In this document: in pieces, positions 34,240 through 46,884 of the stretch
Position numbering within the stretch: the stretch's first letter is position 1
Layout: the number at the start of each line of letters is the position of its first letter
Assembly (NCBI GenBank): GCA_907163345.1
Contig: CAJQUN010000021.1
Location: 1,922,001-1,986,000, forward strand
Reading direction: 5' to 3'
Length of the DNA stretch: 64,000 nucleotides
Source: Haberlea rhodopensis
Lineage: Eukaryota; Streptophyta; Magnoliopsida; Lamiales; Gesneriaceae
The notes under the pieces: generated by a model
The model's input: only the letters and a program-made list of their open reading frames with translations
Databases searched by the model: none
Told to the model about the DNA's origin: nothing
Translations under genes and position numbers: made by a program

Positions 34240-36845
34240 CCCAAACTTATCACTTGATCGTCCTCGGAGGAAATTAAAATCAAATGGTAGAGTTCATTCT
34301 TGATACTTGAAACAAATTATTTCATGACTAGCATTTTTCTCAGAAATCTCACATGGCAACATACAAAAGTTTGAACAATACATGTTTCTCCTAAATCAAG
34401 CAACACATCTCAAAATCGGAACTTGTGTGTGTTATTGTCATCCTCGAGTTTCATCCGTATTTTCAAGATCAAATCATCAATTCAGAGTCAAGATTATCGT
34501 TGAGCACCCCATAAGCCTATTTGAAAACAACTTATCCACTAATGTAGCCACTCTCTAGACTTGGATCAAAAGGTCTTTTAAGCTTGTAATGGCAGGCCTT
34601 TGGTGTTGGTTTCGAAGAAAAGATAGGATAAGCGCAAGAAGAGAGTATAATATGTAAAGTTCATATTTTGCACACATTGAACTTCTCTTCTTTTTTTCTA
34701 GCCTTGGCCACTTTGGGTCTTATGTATATCTTTTTCACTGCTCTTTCTTTTCTTATTTTCGTCATTCTCATTCGTCAATATTTTCAATAATGTGCATTGA
34801 ATGAGACCCATTATACTCTCTTATGGTAAGGATAAAATTTTATTTTATACTCATAAAGGGTAGGTATGATGAGTTTAAACAAGAATGTCGAATGTGATCT
34901 AGTTATATGCTAAGCATACACCATTCTTTTTCAACTAGGCTCAAATTGGGGCACTAGGAATTAATATATGATAAGGTAGTCTTGAAAGGCTCAAACGTAT
35001 CAAAAATCGCCTAGATCATTTCCAAGTCAAGTTTGTAACTATAAAATTTCACCTCAAAGTGTCATCATCAAATAGGTTCTAGAGTACTCTAAGTTGCTCA
35101 AGACAAATCATCAAGTTCACATAATTATCAATAAATATTCCTCATTCTTGACATGCAAATCCAACAAAGGATATTATGTACAAGTCTAACAATCATTAAA
35201 ATTTAAGTGTATGCATAGTGAGATCAAAATCATCATTGAATAGTCACTACTAGAATTCATTATTTTCTCAAGTTTAAACTCATAATTTCTTTTTTAATAA
35301 ACGGACAATTCAAGTGTTAATTCAGCACACCGAATGCAGATTAAGTAAAGCATGCAAGCCACTTACTCCCCCAAACTTAAATCAAACATTGTCCGCAATG
35401 TTTAAAAGATTCAAAAGAGAAACAGTAAACTCCCCTGGTCAAGATGCTTGCATGAGGACTGAGGAATGTTGGCTCTTTAAAGCTCCGCTGCTGTAGTGGT
35501 TTATCACTCCAACGGAGTACCTAGCAAGAGAAGAATGCAAATAGTAAAATAGTTGACTTAAGAGGTAATAAAACTAAAATGCAAATACTGAAATAAAAAA
35601 CAAACTAAAAAGTAAATGATATTGCTTTTGTCTCCCAAGAAGCTCTGATTTCTAGTCGTAGGCTTGACGATCAGAAGCAACCATCAAATAACGGTTGCCG
35701 CCCATAGTAAGTATCATATGATATCACAAATGGATCTTGATCCAGTATGCCATCAATCTTGGCAAGATGTCTACAGTGTAAGCTCATCGCTCCAACAACA
35801 CTTGTCTTGAATGGTAGGCATGGGAAGAAGGATTATCGGCTTGGCTTCATCTCGTGGAGGGCATAGTATGGTGAAGTTGGCATCGATTGTAAGAATGGAT
35901 CCACATATGACATAAAACATGTCGACATCGATGGGTTCAAGTCAGAATCTTCGAAGGTCTCCTCTTTCACCAGCATCACCATCGACTCATCTTCACATGG
36001 GAACTCCTCGGATAACGTCTCTGAAATAGGCTCAATATCTTGAAGAGGCTATAATTCCCTTATCTCTTCCTCGTTAGTATGATTACTCCCGCAAACTTGG
36101 TTGGTGGAGTAGTCCTCATCGTGTAACCAAACTTGATTCGTCATACTTTCATTTGTAGATCTCGTTCTTCCTCTTGGCAGCTCGTTGATATTGTTTCCAT
36201 AAGCGCTACTTGCTGCTCCATGTGATCTATAAAGTTGGTTTGACTCTCCATATTGCTCTCACATTATGCTATGAATCTTATTATGGTGTCCTCTAACTGA
36301 GTCGTGACGTCTGCAGAATTATCTCTCATCTCTTCGTGATGTTCAAATGGTTGGGGTGTATCATGAGGGTGGTGGGGCTCTGGCGGGTATTGGTGGCTCC
36401 AACCTTGAAATGAAGGATCTCAATGCCAGTGGTGGTCGAAGTCCGCCATATCATTGAATAGGTGCAATACATTGTCTTCATCTCTATCAAACAGGGGACT
36501 CCCAGTTGCCAAACATCCACTAAATACCCATCTTTGTGTATTTGCATCCAATACATTATAGAAAAATTGAAGAAGAACATAGTTCGAAAAGTTATGATAC
36601 CATAAAGTGGTTGCAAAATTGTTGAATCTCTCTCACGCTGCATAGAATGACTCTGAGGTTGTTGGGCAACACTTTTGAAGACTTGGCTATGAAACATCAG
36701 AAGCACCTCGTAAGAAAAACAAAACAATACAATATAAATATAAATATTTTTTTCTCGAAAATATAGAAAAAACAAATGGTTAAATTACAGTCAAAGAACC
36801 TCGTATAATATTACTAGTTAGTCCCTGGCAACGAGGCCAAAAACT
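34240..36845 (-). mobile_element. Internal region of element Y, copy B
   Basis: Second copy of 8955-11561, non-coding except for the open frame 36326-36775 (counterpart of 11042-11491). The 3' LTR present at 7543-8954 in copy A is absent here; the copy starts directly after the polypurine tract position. Primer site at 36821-36839. Confidence 0.75.
36326..36775 (-). CDS. Unrecognised ORF in element Y, copy B (149 aa)
   Basis: Not recognised. It has the same length and start codon situation as 11042-11491, with a handful of substitutions (for example Tyr to Phe near residue 18). Retention of an open frame over both copies is weak evidence of coding, because the copies are young. Confidence 0.25.
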   Translation of the reverse strand: MFFLYFREKNIYIYIVLFCFSYEVLLMFHSQVFKSVAQQPQSHSMQRERDSTILQPLYGIITFRTMFFFNFSIMYWMQIHKDGYLVDVWQLGVPCLIEMKTMYCTYSMIWRTSTTTGIEILHFKVGATNTRQSPTTLMIHPNHLNITKR

Positions 36846-38674
36846 TGATCGCGTTTTTATTTAGAAAATAAATATTAAGCGGTGCATGATATAAATCAAC
36901 GACACAAATCGACCGCAAGCGTAAGGTATCAAGTTTTTATACAGTGATTCATAACTACGAGTGTCGATTGGACTAACAAGCATTTCCAAATAAGATTTCT
37001 TTAAACTATATTTAACCTACGAATTCAAAGTAAGTGAACTAAATACTAAATAAAACTATCATAATACAACCAAAACAATCAATGATCACGATAAAAGCCA
37101 AAAGAAAGAATTATCAAGACAACGATTCACCTAACCAACCTCTACAGTTCTTTTATCAAACCATCTCTAAGGAGATGGGTTTTCCGAATTTATTCAATAT
37201 ACTCTATCGAGCTATAATAAACCTAACACCAAATTACAACAAGTAACTTCCGTTCGCTAAATTAACAATTCGATATTGGATGAAACTTTATGAAAACCAC
37301 TAACTTTAGATAACCCAAAGCTATCACTCGTATGCGATTTTATCTTTCAATCTCAATCTTAAACACACGGCATGAATTACTATGTCGTATTATAATTTTA
37401 TCTTTCGATCTCAAAATCATCCAAAGGTGGCCAAACCTTCAAAAGTATTAAGAACAATAAAACATGCACATAGAAGATGTAGGAATTCAACCACAATATC
37501 AAAGGAAAAACTATGTTTAAGATATCTTTCAATCATCTAAAACGCATCAAATCCAATAATCATTCAAAAGTAAAACATAAAAGTAATAACAACTCTCAAG
37601 TCGACTTCGTTCATTGATTCTCGTTCCTTCTTCTCTTGCTTCTTTCTTGATCGTGCTCCTCGATTATCTTTTTGAAGATGTTCCAAAACATAGGGTGAAA
37701 GGTTGATGAAGGATGATAGATGATAGAAAGATTGAGGCTAGCGTGTATGATGTAGTGAAAGAAAAGGCTGAGGCGTGGATTATGAAGTGGGGAGTGTGAT
37801 ATTCTGTGGAAGGATGATGAGGAGGCGTCAGTTGGTGTAGGTTATTCGTCCTATATAGAGGCTGGAACGTGAGGTTATATCTATGCTATGGGCCTCCAAA
37901 ATCTTAGCTGTTGTGATATGGTAATCAAAGAGTCCTTGTGGATTCTGAACTTTGCTCTCCCATGATATCTTTGTCCAAAACAAATATGTTGTATCCCTCC
38001 AACAACAAATATGATATGTTGTGGCATGACTTTCATTAACGGGCAGCTCTATTTTCCATCTTATGCATGAATATCAGTTACTAATATTCTTTCCTTGTGA
38101 TGATATGAGTTGTACATGAATTTCAATCTTCTTGAATAATGAATCTGCTGCCTCACATGAGTCTTATGATATATATGTTCAATAATATGCTTCCATGTAT
38201 TATATCCCACCAAATTTGTTGCGAAAGTTTCCTTGTATGCATGAGTTGCTGAATCTTCATTGTTTGATTCATACGACTCTTGCTCACTTTATTTCCTTGT
38301 ATATGCGTGTACCAAGATTCTATGAGAATCAAGTTTCAAACTCTCGCCGCCAAGGTTTTTTTTTTTTTTCCAGAAACTCCGACTCGCGATCGATCGGCTC
38401 TACAGTTGGCGATCGATCGGTGCTTGCTGATCGATCGCCCGTGTGTGGCGATCGATCGAGCCATGCCAAATTTTACTCCCTCGAGATTTTTGTCAATGCC
38501 TCGAAGTGTTAGCTCTATTGTGTCATATTTCATCGTTTTCAGCTCATTTTCTCCATTTCCACGTAAATTCCTGACACATGTAAAATAATACCACAAAGTA
38601 TAATATCGTTCATGAATCACAGTAAAATAGAACAAGAAAGCATAAAAATATATGTGTAAAAATGACACTTATCA
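36846..38674 (-). mobile_element. 5' LTR of element Y, copy B
   Basis: 1829 bp, the same length as the copy A LTR. Termini TGATAAGTGTCATTTTT (38674) and CGCGATCA (36846). CGATCGATCG cluster at 38385-38461. Confidence 0.8.
38385..38461. repeat. CGATCGATCG cluster, LTR Y copy B
   Basis: Four motifs, identical in arrangement to 13101-13175. Confidence 0.9.
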
Positions 38675-41600
38675 CTAAGAAATCGAAGGATAACTCTCGA
38701 AGTTTTAGAGCCTGATATAAGCAAGAAGTGCAATTCAAAATTCCGTCAATTAGGATCTGGGGGCTTTAATGAGAATGATATGAGTATCATAAACCCAGAA
38801 TTAGTTTGAAAATGGTGTTCGGATTTGAGAGAAATAGAAGATCGAATTTTTCATAATTTTTAGGGTTCTAGAGTGTGAATCTCGATCCGAAATTGAGCAT
38901 CTTCTTTTTTGTGGGAAAAATACAATAGACTGCTTTTATTTCTGGCATGATAACGAGTGACATCCCGAATTATTGGATTTTCGTAATCGAATGGTAGATC
39001 AAATCGCGAGCTGAATTTTCGCCAATTAGGGTTCTTGAAGCGTAAACCTCGGTTCGAAATTGAGCATCTTTCCATGTTTGATTTGCATTTGGCAGACGGG
39101 TTTAAATATACTTTCCTTGTTGGTCATTAACCAGATTTAATTTGGATTTTATGTTCGATTATAGAAAACATCGAGGATCAAAATTTTGGAACAGTTAGGG
39201 TTCTAAGGTGTGATTTAAGCTCGGAATTAGAGACCTTCCTTTGTTTGTGAAACCTAGTTCTGAGAGAGCTTTTATCAGGGATGATATGAATCGTTAATCC
39301 GAAATTAATTTGAAATTAGTGCTCGGATTAATGAGAAATCGAATTTGGAAACTTTCGAAAATTTAGGGTTCTTAGGGCATAAAATTCAATTGTGATTCGT
39401 GACTAAAATTGGAAATTAGTTGAGGGCTTTGGATTGACTGGATTTAGGGATTAATATCCCCAGTCCGATTAAAAAAAAGTGTTCCGATGACTTTGAAATC
39501 GGAAAACTTTCCGAAGGTTTGAGCGCGAGTTTCGATCGGTAAATGGTCATCTTAACATCGTCCGTTCCTCCAGATAACTATACCGTGGCTTCGTCTGAGT
39601 TAGGCGGTCACGATGATGAGTCGATCATCAGGTGAAGGCTAGCGGCGGCATGGCTGAGGTATGACGACAGTAGCTGTTTACCAAAAAATATATTTGTTTT
39701 CGGATATTTTTAAAAAATAATTTCAGATTATTATTTCGATTCCTGACTGATATATTTTTTATTATCAGTTGGTCTATTAGATCTGGGATTCATAATTCGG
39801 TTAACTCATATCAATCAAATTCTTTTCCCAGCGGAATTATGGAATCGGGTGTTGCTTTGATATCACTTAAATGTCAAGCCCCTAAACCCGAGCACATGAC
39901 ACATGTTGAATTCAAATATAAAATTCGAAGACAACGAGTCTCGTTGTACATAAATTAAAATTCAACAAGTTTTTTATTCCATAAACATAAGTGTCTTTGC
40001 AATTGAAAACCAAATCATAACATGAATCTTAACGTAGTTCAGCAGAAGCTTAATTACGTAAAATCTTGAAATCTTTACAGTAGATCATCAACCCCAAAAC
40101 TTATGTTGTTCCTCGTTTTCAATTTTCTTTGTTCTTATCTGGGAATAGGAGGTAAGGGATGAGTATTTGGGAAAATACTCAGCAAGCGGGGGCCAATCGA
40201 TATGCCAAAAACTCATACTTATATATGCAAATTTCGCAACAGATATCAAAACATAAACTGATATGAACAAATACATTTAATTAACAAATTTTCGCTCCTC
40301 TGAGTTGAACATAATACATCTATCATAGAACATATCAGATACTAATCAGATTGAATTGATTCACGAAATACAAGGAGTATTGAGGTGGCTCTTACGAATT
40401 CAAGAGGTGGCTCCCAAACGTGTAGCACTTTACCCCGCCGGTTCAAGAGGTGGCTGACACACACGAAGCACGTTCTTTGCATAACACTTATCTCCCGATA
40501 TTTTGTATTTTCATGACATCATATTTAAATAGTTCTCATATTCGATTGATTATTTCAAGCATACATTTGTTTTCAAAACGAAGGAATATTATAACAAAAT
40601 CCCATTTATCGTGTTTGGTTGATCCCTTAAAATTGATTGAACTGATCTGGTTTGTAAGAGACTATCAATATTCTTTTATTTTTACAAAAACAATGTACTG
40701 GAATGAAATGGTTTATAGAACAAAATAATTAATGAGATCAATATAATCATAAAATGGACTTAAACATGTTTTTATTAAAGGGTTATCAACTATATGAAAA
40801 CTCTTCGGTGTTTATAAAAGAGTTCTCCGGAGAGCTTTTCTTTAAGGTCTTCCATGCAAGGCGTTAAGCGCATCAACTTTGAAATTAGCATATAAACTTT
40901 GAAATTATTGATTTGATTAGTATGTATCAAATGTGTTGTCGGTCATGCAAAAAAATTTGCACATCAACTTTGAAATATTGATATGATAATTGCATATGTA
41001 GTTGAATGTTGGTATGAGTAGGGCAGGGCATCACACTAAAACTCTTCTAATTCAAATTCCTCATCCGCCCCACTCCGCCCATGGTTCGGGGTTAAAGCTG
41101 GGGGATTGATAAAAGTAGAGGAAGAGTTTGAAAAATTATGTATCATCTTAGACTTACTTGTTTCACCTTTGAAAGTTGACTTAAATATATTTAAAATAAT
41201 TTCTCTTATTTATCACTTGCTATAGGAAGGAGAGTGAGAATTATACGACAAGTCTCTTTATGTATGCGTTGCGTGCTTGTAGAATGATTTTTAAGTGTTT
41301 TGGAATTAAGTCAATTTACATATAACAATATAGTAATTATTTTAACATTTTTTTTTCAATGTGTAACTCAATACCAATATGTCACATTATTGATTAAACA
41401 AATATTTTAATATTATTTTTTTGGAGAAAAATATTTTTTTTGGGAAAAAACAATATTTATAAATAAATAACATGTATACTCTAGCTAAGATAACAGAAGT
41501 ACAGATTTTTTTTACCCCATCAAGACCCACCCACATAAACTCTTAATTGCCTATTTGTTGGAATGTGTATCTTGTATCTAATTATCATTGTCTACTATGT

Positions 41601-42433
41601 AACTTGGCATTTGACTCCTTTTGTCTACCAAAAACTGTTGATATCATATTTATATTTTAATAAAAATTTCAAAAAGAAGAATTTCGATGTAGAAAAAACT
41701 TACTTAATAAATAAAATTTCGGTGAAGTTTTAAAGACTGTTAATTAAAATAATTACATATATTTATCATTAAAAGAAATTACTATTATTTATTTATTTTC
41801 TAGATGAAAACTTTATTCAATATAATATAGGAAAAATTACAAAAATAGTCCAATAAGTTGGTATGTATTGAATTTTAGTCATCTAATTGGTCAAAATTCG
41901 GTTTTAGTACAATAACATTACATTTAATCATCTTTGTGCCGAAGCATTTATATAACAGGATATTATTGATATTATGATGATGATGAAGAATGTCAAAAAC
42001 CTATATAAAAAAAACAAGAGTAAAAGTATAAAACAAGTGGAATTATTGGACGAAGATAGAATTTTGATAAATTAGAGACCAAATTAAATTTTTTCTCATA
42101 TAATGTATGCGATGAATCATTAAAGGATTACAAAGAATACGATTCAATAGTGTTATTTGGTCGATTGATTTCAGTGAAAAATTTGGATACGAGAGCTTGC
42201 TCCATTGTCTGTCTTTTATTAGTTTATGTCTCCCATCTATCTACATTGGTACCTTCAGTTATATTGGAAGATAGTTCCCTTGTTATACCTCTTCCTTAGC
42301 TGGATGGTTTGAGGGAACTTGTATATCTCTGGCGGTATTTTCACTCTTCAGGTCAAGTATTAGTGCTTCTGTTGTGAATCATTTTATCATTAGACCTTAA
42401 TCCGCTTATTCCTCGATTTCTCTTTGTACTTGT
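38675..42433. other. Non-coding part of duplication copy B
   Basis: Counterpart of 13391-14974 plus 25205-27346. No gene. The uninterrupted junction ATCAAAACATAAACTG..GAACAAATACATTT near 40244-40276 is the empty site for both LTR insertions found in copy A. Confidence 0.7.
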
Positions 42434-42706
42434 ATGATGGGATTCGTTGTTGCTATTGCTGTTGAATAACGATAGGACAAGATATTTTTACCCAGATACA
42501 AAATGGAGGGATCCCCTGGTTTCTCGGAATGTTCTGAGATGCTATCCATAGCATCTCTTGTCACATTGTTTAAAGATGTGAGTGCGGATTCGAAATCCGT
42601 GGGATTGATGACATCTGATGCGGAACTTTGGAATGAAAGGTTTGCAATGTTAGGGTTGATAGCTTTGGCTTATACTGAGTATATCAAGGGTGGTACTCTT
42701 GTGTGA
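42434..42706 (+). pseudogene. ELIP: ELIP pseudogene, 3' exon fragment
   Basis: Starts abruptly at ATGATGGGATTCGTTG, matching codon 104 of the intact ELIP at 46084, and runs to the end of exon 3 (DAELWNERFAMLGLIALAYTEYIKGGTLV). Relative to the intact gene one base is lost after GTTGAA (giving an immediate TAA) and one is gained near GGAATGTTC, restoring the frame. Exons 1-2 and the first chlorophyll-binding helix start are missing. The third-helix motif reads NERFAM where the intact gene has NGRLAM, losing the glycine. The 3' UTR is also recognisably related. It is a decayed tandem paralogue. Confidence 0.9.
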
Positions 42707-43435
42707 AAGGTTTTGTAAGGCTGTTTTGGTTCCATGATGGTGTTAATGAAGTATGGTGTGTAAATAATGATGTAAATTCGAATAATATAATGATATTTTC
42801 ATTCCATTAAATATTTTTTGCTTCCAAATAACGATAGTTTCCCTCTTTAATTTTTTATCAACTTCTAAATCTTTATTTAGCAGCATGAAAATACTAAATT
42901 CTATGTTTTAGAGTCCTCCATTTAAATTAACTTCAGATTATTAAGACACTTTTAATCGGTTCCTACACAGTCAAAGGATCAGACATACCAATTATATTAC
43001 AAATCCACACTTTAACATATGTTACAGTTGTACATACGTAATTCTAAAATATTGGATTTTGAAATATTTATCGAGTGATTAACAAATATAATCATTTAAA
43101 ATTAAATAAATAAAAAGAATAATTTATATTTGAATTTTTGTTGAAAACTAACATTTTGATCATGTAACTTGTAATTTTACATTGTTAGTCTGATGAATTG
43201 TCGAATTCAGTCTTAGTCCAATAACTTGATCATTATTTTGTTTCGAAATTGATGAAATGATGCCAAAATTTGATGAATTGGTACCAGTTATTGCTTACGA
43301 GCAATAACGTGTTCGATGTTACGTTAGCATCTTAGTTGATGATCCCTTCAATCTACCAAATTGGATGACCCTTCTATCTTCCAAAAGATGTGGTTGAGGC
43401 CAAAAAAATATGAAATATGCCCCTTCCCCATTAAA

Positions 43436-43474
<39 letters not shown>

Positions 43475-43600
43475 GACTACGCGATAAAAACTAGAGTAAA
43501 AAGTTGTGTAATGCATAAATGTTATATACTGTATACACGTAATTCTTAAATATTTGATTTAAAACATTACTAGTATTTATTTTGGTATTTGACCCTTTTA
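42707..43600. other. Intergenic DNA with (AAT)n microsatellite
   Basis: No gene. 42707-42800 still resembles the ELIP 3' UTR. An AAT/TAA run of about 12 units lies at 43436-43473. Confidence 0.6.
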
Positions 43601-43975
43601 TCTAGGGGTGGGAATCGGGACTGGTTTCGGGGAATCGGGATATTCGGGTTCGGGTATCGGGAATACTAAAAGCATACCCGAACCCGAACCCGAATATGTC
43701 GGGTACCCGAAATTCGGGTTCGGGTACCCGAACCTTGATTTTTTTTTTTTTGTTTTTTAAAAGAAATACTACACATATTTAAACCTAAAAAATATTTTTT
43801 TTATTTTTAAAAGGGAAATCGGGTTCGGGTACCCGAACCCGAACAATTTTTCTCCCAAACCCCTACCGAATCCCGTCCCGAACCCGCCACTACCCAATCG
43901 GGGACTACCCGATTATCCCGAAAAACCCGATTATCCCGACCCGATCGAGTCGGGTCGGGACCCGAATACCAAAAG
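43601..43975. mobile_element. hAT/MITE-like element rich in GGGTTCGGGTACCCGAACCC
   Basis: The left end TAGGGGTGGGAATCGGG is of the kind seen at plant hAT-type MITEs. The interior is made of CGGGTTCGGGTACCCGAACC palindromes around an AT-rich centre, and the right side ends GTCGGGACCCGAATACC. A matching right terminal repeat and target duplication were not found, so the right border is uncertain. Confidence 0.5.
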
Positions 43976-44549
43976 ATGTAGAATCAAATTTTATATTTTA
44001 ATAAAAAATTCTTAAATTCAAATGAAGTTTGTTGATTTTTAATTAAATATTACAAATATATTAAAGTGTTTGCGCAAAGCATCAAAAAAGCTTTTGTGTG
44101 CTCGTAAATGTTGTGATTGGCACCTAATAAGTCTAACTCATTGGCATCTAAGTAGGTGCAGTCTCTCATATTCATCCGTTACTTAGTATCCGACTTTGCA
44201 AAACCACAAAAAATATAAGAAAATAAATTTGTCTCTGCAAACATCTACAATTTTTGACAGTGTTAAAGTGTTTGATGCTAACAAAATATTTTATTATGCA
44301 AAGAAGTTCATTTTTTCATTTTCTTTTTTAGATAAAAATTTATTCATTATAAGATGCTAGATCGTTCACTTGTTATTTAGTACGAGACTTTGTGCTTTCT
44401 CTATAAGAAAATAATGTTACGTATCTACTATCAGTTATAGCTCAGTTTGTTGCAAAGTGATTTTAAAATGTAATAAAAATGATGGATTTTTTTAAAAAAA
44501 ATTAACCAAACATGAGACTAAAAAATAAATCTAAGATGATTATTATCTA
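43976..44549. other. AT-rich intergenic DNA
   Basis: I see no gene, repeat unit or regulatory site that I can support. Confidence 0.5.
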
Positions 44550-45190
44550 CGATGCACATACACTGACACTACGACACTGACACGAACGACACGGACATGA
44601 CGACACCGATTCAAATTTTTCAGAATACGACAAGGATGTGACACGCATATGTACTATATTACAAAATATTATTCACATTTTTAAAATTTTAAAATAATAT
44701 AAAAGCAATAAAAAAATTCTTACCAAATTTACAGAACATATAAATAAATGTATATAACTGGAATCATCATATTATCACTCATACTAACATCAAATACATA
44801 TTACTTCAATTAACATAAAATTTTAACAAACGCATCCAAATAAAATCACCAATAATATTAAAACAAATTCGAAAGGTATATAAATAAATGCATGTCATTG
44901 AATTATCATAGCATTACTCATACTAACATTAATGTATAGTACTTCAATTACCATAAAGTTTAACTAACACGTCCAAATTTAATTTTAGCCAAAAACATTT
45001 AAAATTGTACAAAAAAAGTATCTTTTTTACGTCAGACATGCCCATCTATCATGTCCGACACGACGTCCAATTTTGAGGTGGGTTTTTGAAACGTGTGTCC
45101 GATTTTATTTTTTAATGTCCGAGAAGTGTCGATATTCGAGAAATATCCGACACTGCACCGAATATTTTTTAGGAGAGTCCGTGCATCATA
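44550..45190. mobile_element. MITE-like element with GATGCAC ends
   Basis: The left end is GATGCACATACACTGACAC and the right end, inverted, GATGCACGGACTCTCC. Subterminal GACAC/GTGTC and GTCCGA motifs are numerous on both sides of an AT-rich middle. Terminal repeats match over only about 8 bp and no target duplication was found. A Mutator-like or hAT-like origin is possible. Confidence 0.4.
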
Positions 45191-45920
45191 GCTTATCATT
45201 CAGTCCAAATATGAGATTACTCTCCTTTGATCTTCCTATAGCAAGTGATAAATAAGAGAATCGTTTTTAATTTATTTACGTAAACTTTCAATTATTGTAT
45301 ATATTGAATAAAAAACTATATAAATTGGATAAATGATAATTTCATTAATTCTCATATTAATTTCTTATAACCTTCATATCATATTTGTCACACTGCTGAT
45401 TTCTCATAATTTTGGTACAAACTGTCAGTTTTATTTATTAGATGATGATTATTATTAGTCGTCAGATAATAAATATCTCAAAATTTAAGTATTTTAAAGA
45501 ATACATTTACGAGTTATGTACGTATATAAATGTATAAGGTGGAAACCTACGCTTACCAATAACTCTCGAGTCTTGATGTGAAGACAGATGCAAGCCTGTA
45601 TGGTATACAAGTTAGTCGGCGATTGGTTGAATATATTTGAAAAATAAAATATATATTTAAAAATAATTAAGTATTAACATTTGGAAAGCAGTTCCTAAAA
45701 AGTTCCACGATTTGCTTCTCGTGATACCTACTTTACATATATAAGACAGGCACGTAGAGAAAATGTGTACGGTGGCCAAGAATCTGAGTAAAATACTAGC
45801 AAATTCTACGGATACTCGTCGATCCAATTAATCTTCTCGAAACAACAAACGTAAGCTGTGGCCTGTGTGGTGCCCTGTGAATCCATCTTACATACAATGC
45901 TGTACAAATAATAACCAATT
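45191..45920. other. Upstream intergenic DNA of ELIP
   Basis: No gene. 45205-45290 is an inverted, diverged copy of 41190-41260 (CCTATAGCAAGTGATAAATAAG). ACGT cores occur at 45752 and elsewhere. Confidence 0.4.
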
Positions 45921-45921
45921 T

Positions 45922-45977
45922 ACGTGTCCTAAAAAATGCCCACAAATTTGTGTGCCCCAATGCAACTATAAATAAAC
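45922..45977 (+). promoter_or_regulatory. ELIP promoter: ABRE-like site and TATA box
   Basis: ACGTGTC at 45922-45928 is an ABRE-type core, and CCAAT lies at 45915. CTATAAATAAA at 45966-45976 is a good plant TATA box. Transcription would start near 46000, giving a 5' UTR of about 85 nt before the ATG at 46084. Light and abscisic-acid/dehydration control is known for ELIP genes; the site agrees but does not prove it. Confidence 0.6.
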
Positions 45978-46083
45978 GAGCCCACTTCGTATACTCAGTC
46001 ATATTCAAACTAAATAATTACCAAGCTATTATTGAAAAAATAATAAATTCGAAGCTTATATTTTCAAACACAAAACACACAAT

Positions 46084-46884
46084 ATGGCAGCTGCAGCAAC
46101 AGGAATGCAACTGATCTGTGGAGTTGGTTTTAGTTCAAAAAATGCTGGTTTGAATCAGTTTGCTCCTGTAAGAAGTATGCCCCTTTGTAAGAGGGATTTA
46201 AAGTTCAGAATTAATAGCAATGTAAAGGTAGATAAACCATTAAAGTTTATAATATATATTTTTTGAGTAAATACTAGGTTATTTGTTTCAATGCTTATTT
46301 GACTCAATAATGAGTATTGAAGTTTAATTGTTTATTTAATAGGATGGTGAAGTTGTTGATGATGAGAAACAGAAAGCAGCAATCCCAGTTCCTCCTCAAT
46401 TGTTTTCAACTCCTCCACCACCACCGCAGCCTGAGGTTAATTCAAATCCCAATAATATCTTATTACTACCAAATATACTTGTTCTTTAGAATTAGTTTGG
46501 TATGGTTATGTATTCACATGTAACCTCAATGTCATCCAGGAGAGCACCAAGCCTACAGATATAATGGCTTTTGATGGGCCTGCTGCAGAGAGGATCAACG
46601 GGCGTTTAGCCATGATTGGATTTGTGGCAGCCATTGCAGTTGAATTAACCAGAGGACAAGATATCTTCTCTCAGATACAAAACGGAGGGATCTTATGGTT
46701 TATCGGAACGACTGTTGTGCTATCCGTGGCATCCCTTGTCCCGTTGTTTAAAGGGATAAGTGCAGATGCGAGATCGGGGGGATTTTTTAAATCCGATGCA
46801 GAGCTTTGGAATGGGAGGCTTGCCATGGTTGGGTTAGTGGCATTGGCATATACGGAATATCTTAAGGGTGGACCTCTTGTATAA
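46084..46884 (+). CDS. ELIP: Early light-induced protein, chloroplastic (3 exons, 193 aa)
   Basis: Exons at 46084-46227, 46343-46435 and 46540-46884 join in phase 0 with GT..AG introns of 115 and 104 bp. Residues 1-48 are Ala/Ser/Arg-rich with basic residues, as in a chloroplast transit peptide. Residues 49-79 form a proline-rich linker. Exon 3 carries the chlorophyll a/b-binding fold: helix I at about 96-116 (ERINGRLAM), helix II at about 131-150, helix III at about 165-186 (DAELWNGRLAM), ending TEYLKGGPLV. The two ExxNGR-type motifs are the chlorophyll-ligand and salt-bridge residues of the family. ELIPs sit in thylakoid membranes and are thought to bind free chlorophyll or pigment under light, cold or drying stress. 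Total length is typical for the family. No defect seen. Confidence 0.96.

Larger units (their letters stand above)
34240..42433 (+). repeat. Copy B of ~8.2-kb direct segmental duplication
   Basis: Aligns with 8955-14974 and then 25205-27346 without the two LTR insertions. The left joint to element C lies in a shared CCCCAAACTTATCAC-type stretch (compare 8959-8975). The right end meets an ELIP exon fragment. It contains the element Y internal region and LTR (below) and non-coding DNA. Confidence 0.9.

Noticed and set aside
43361..43549. Poly-Asn protein frame
   Set aside because: Produced by the AAT microsatellite.
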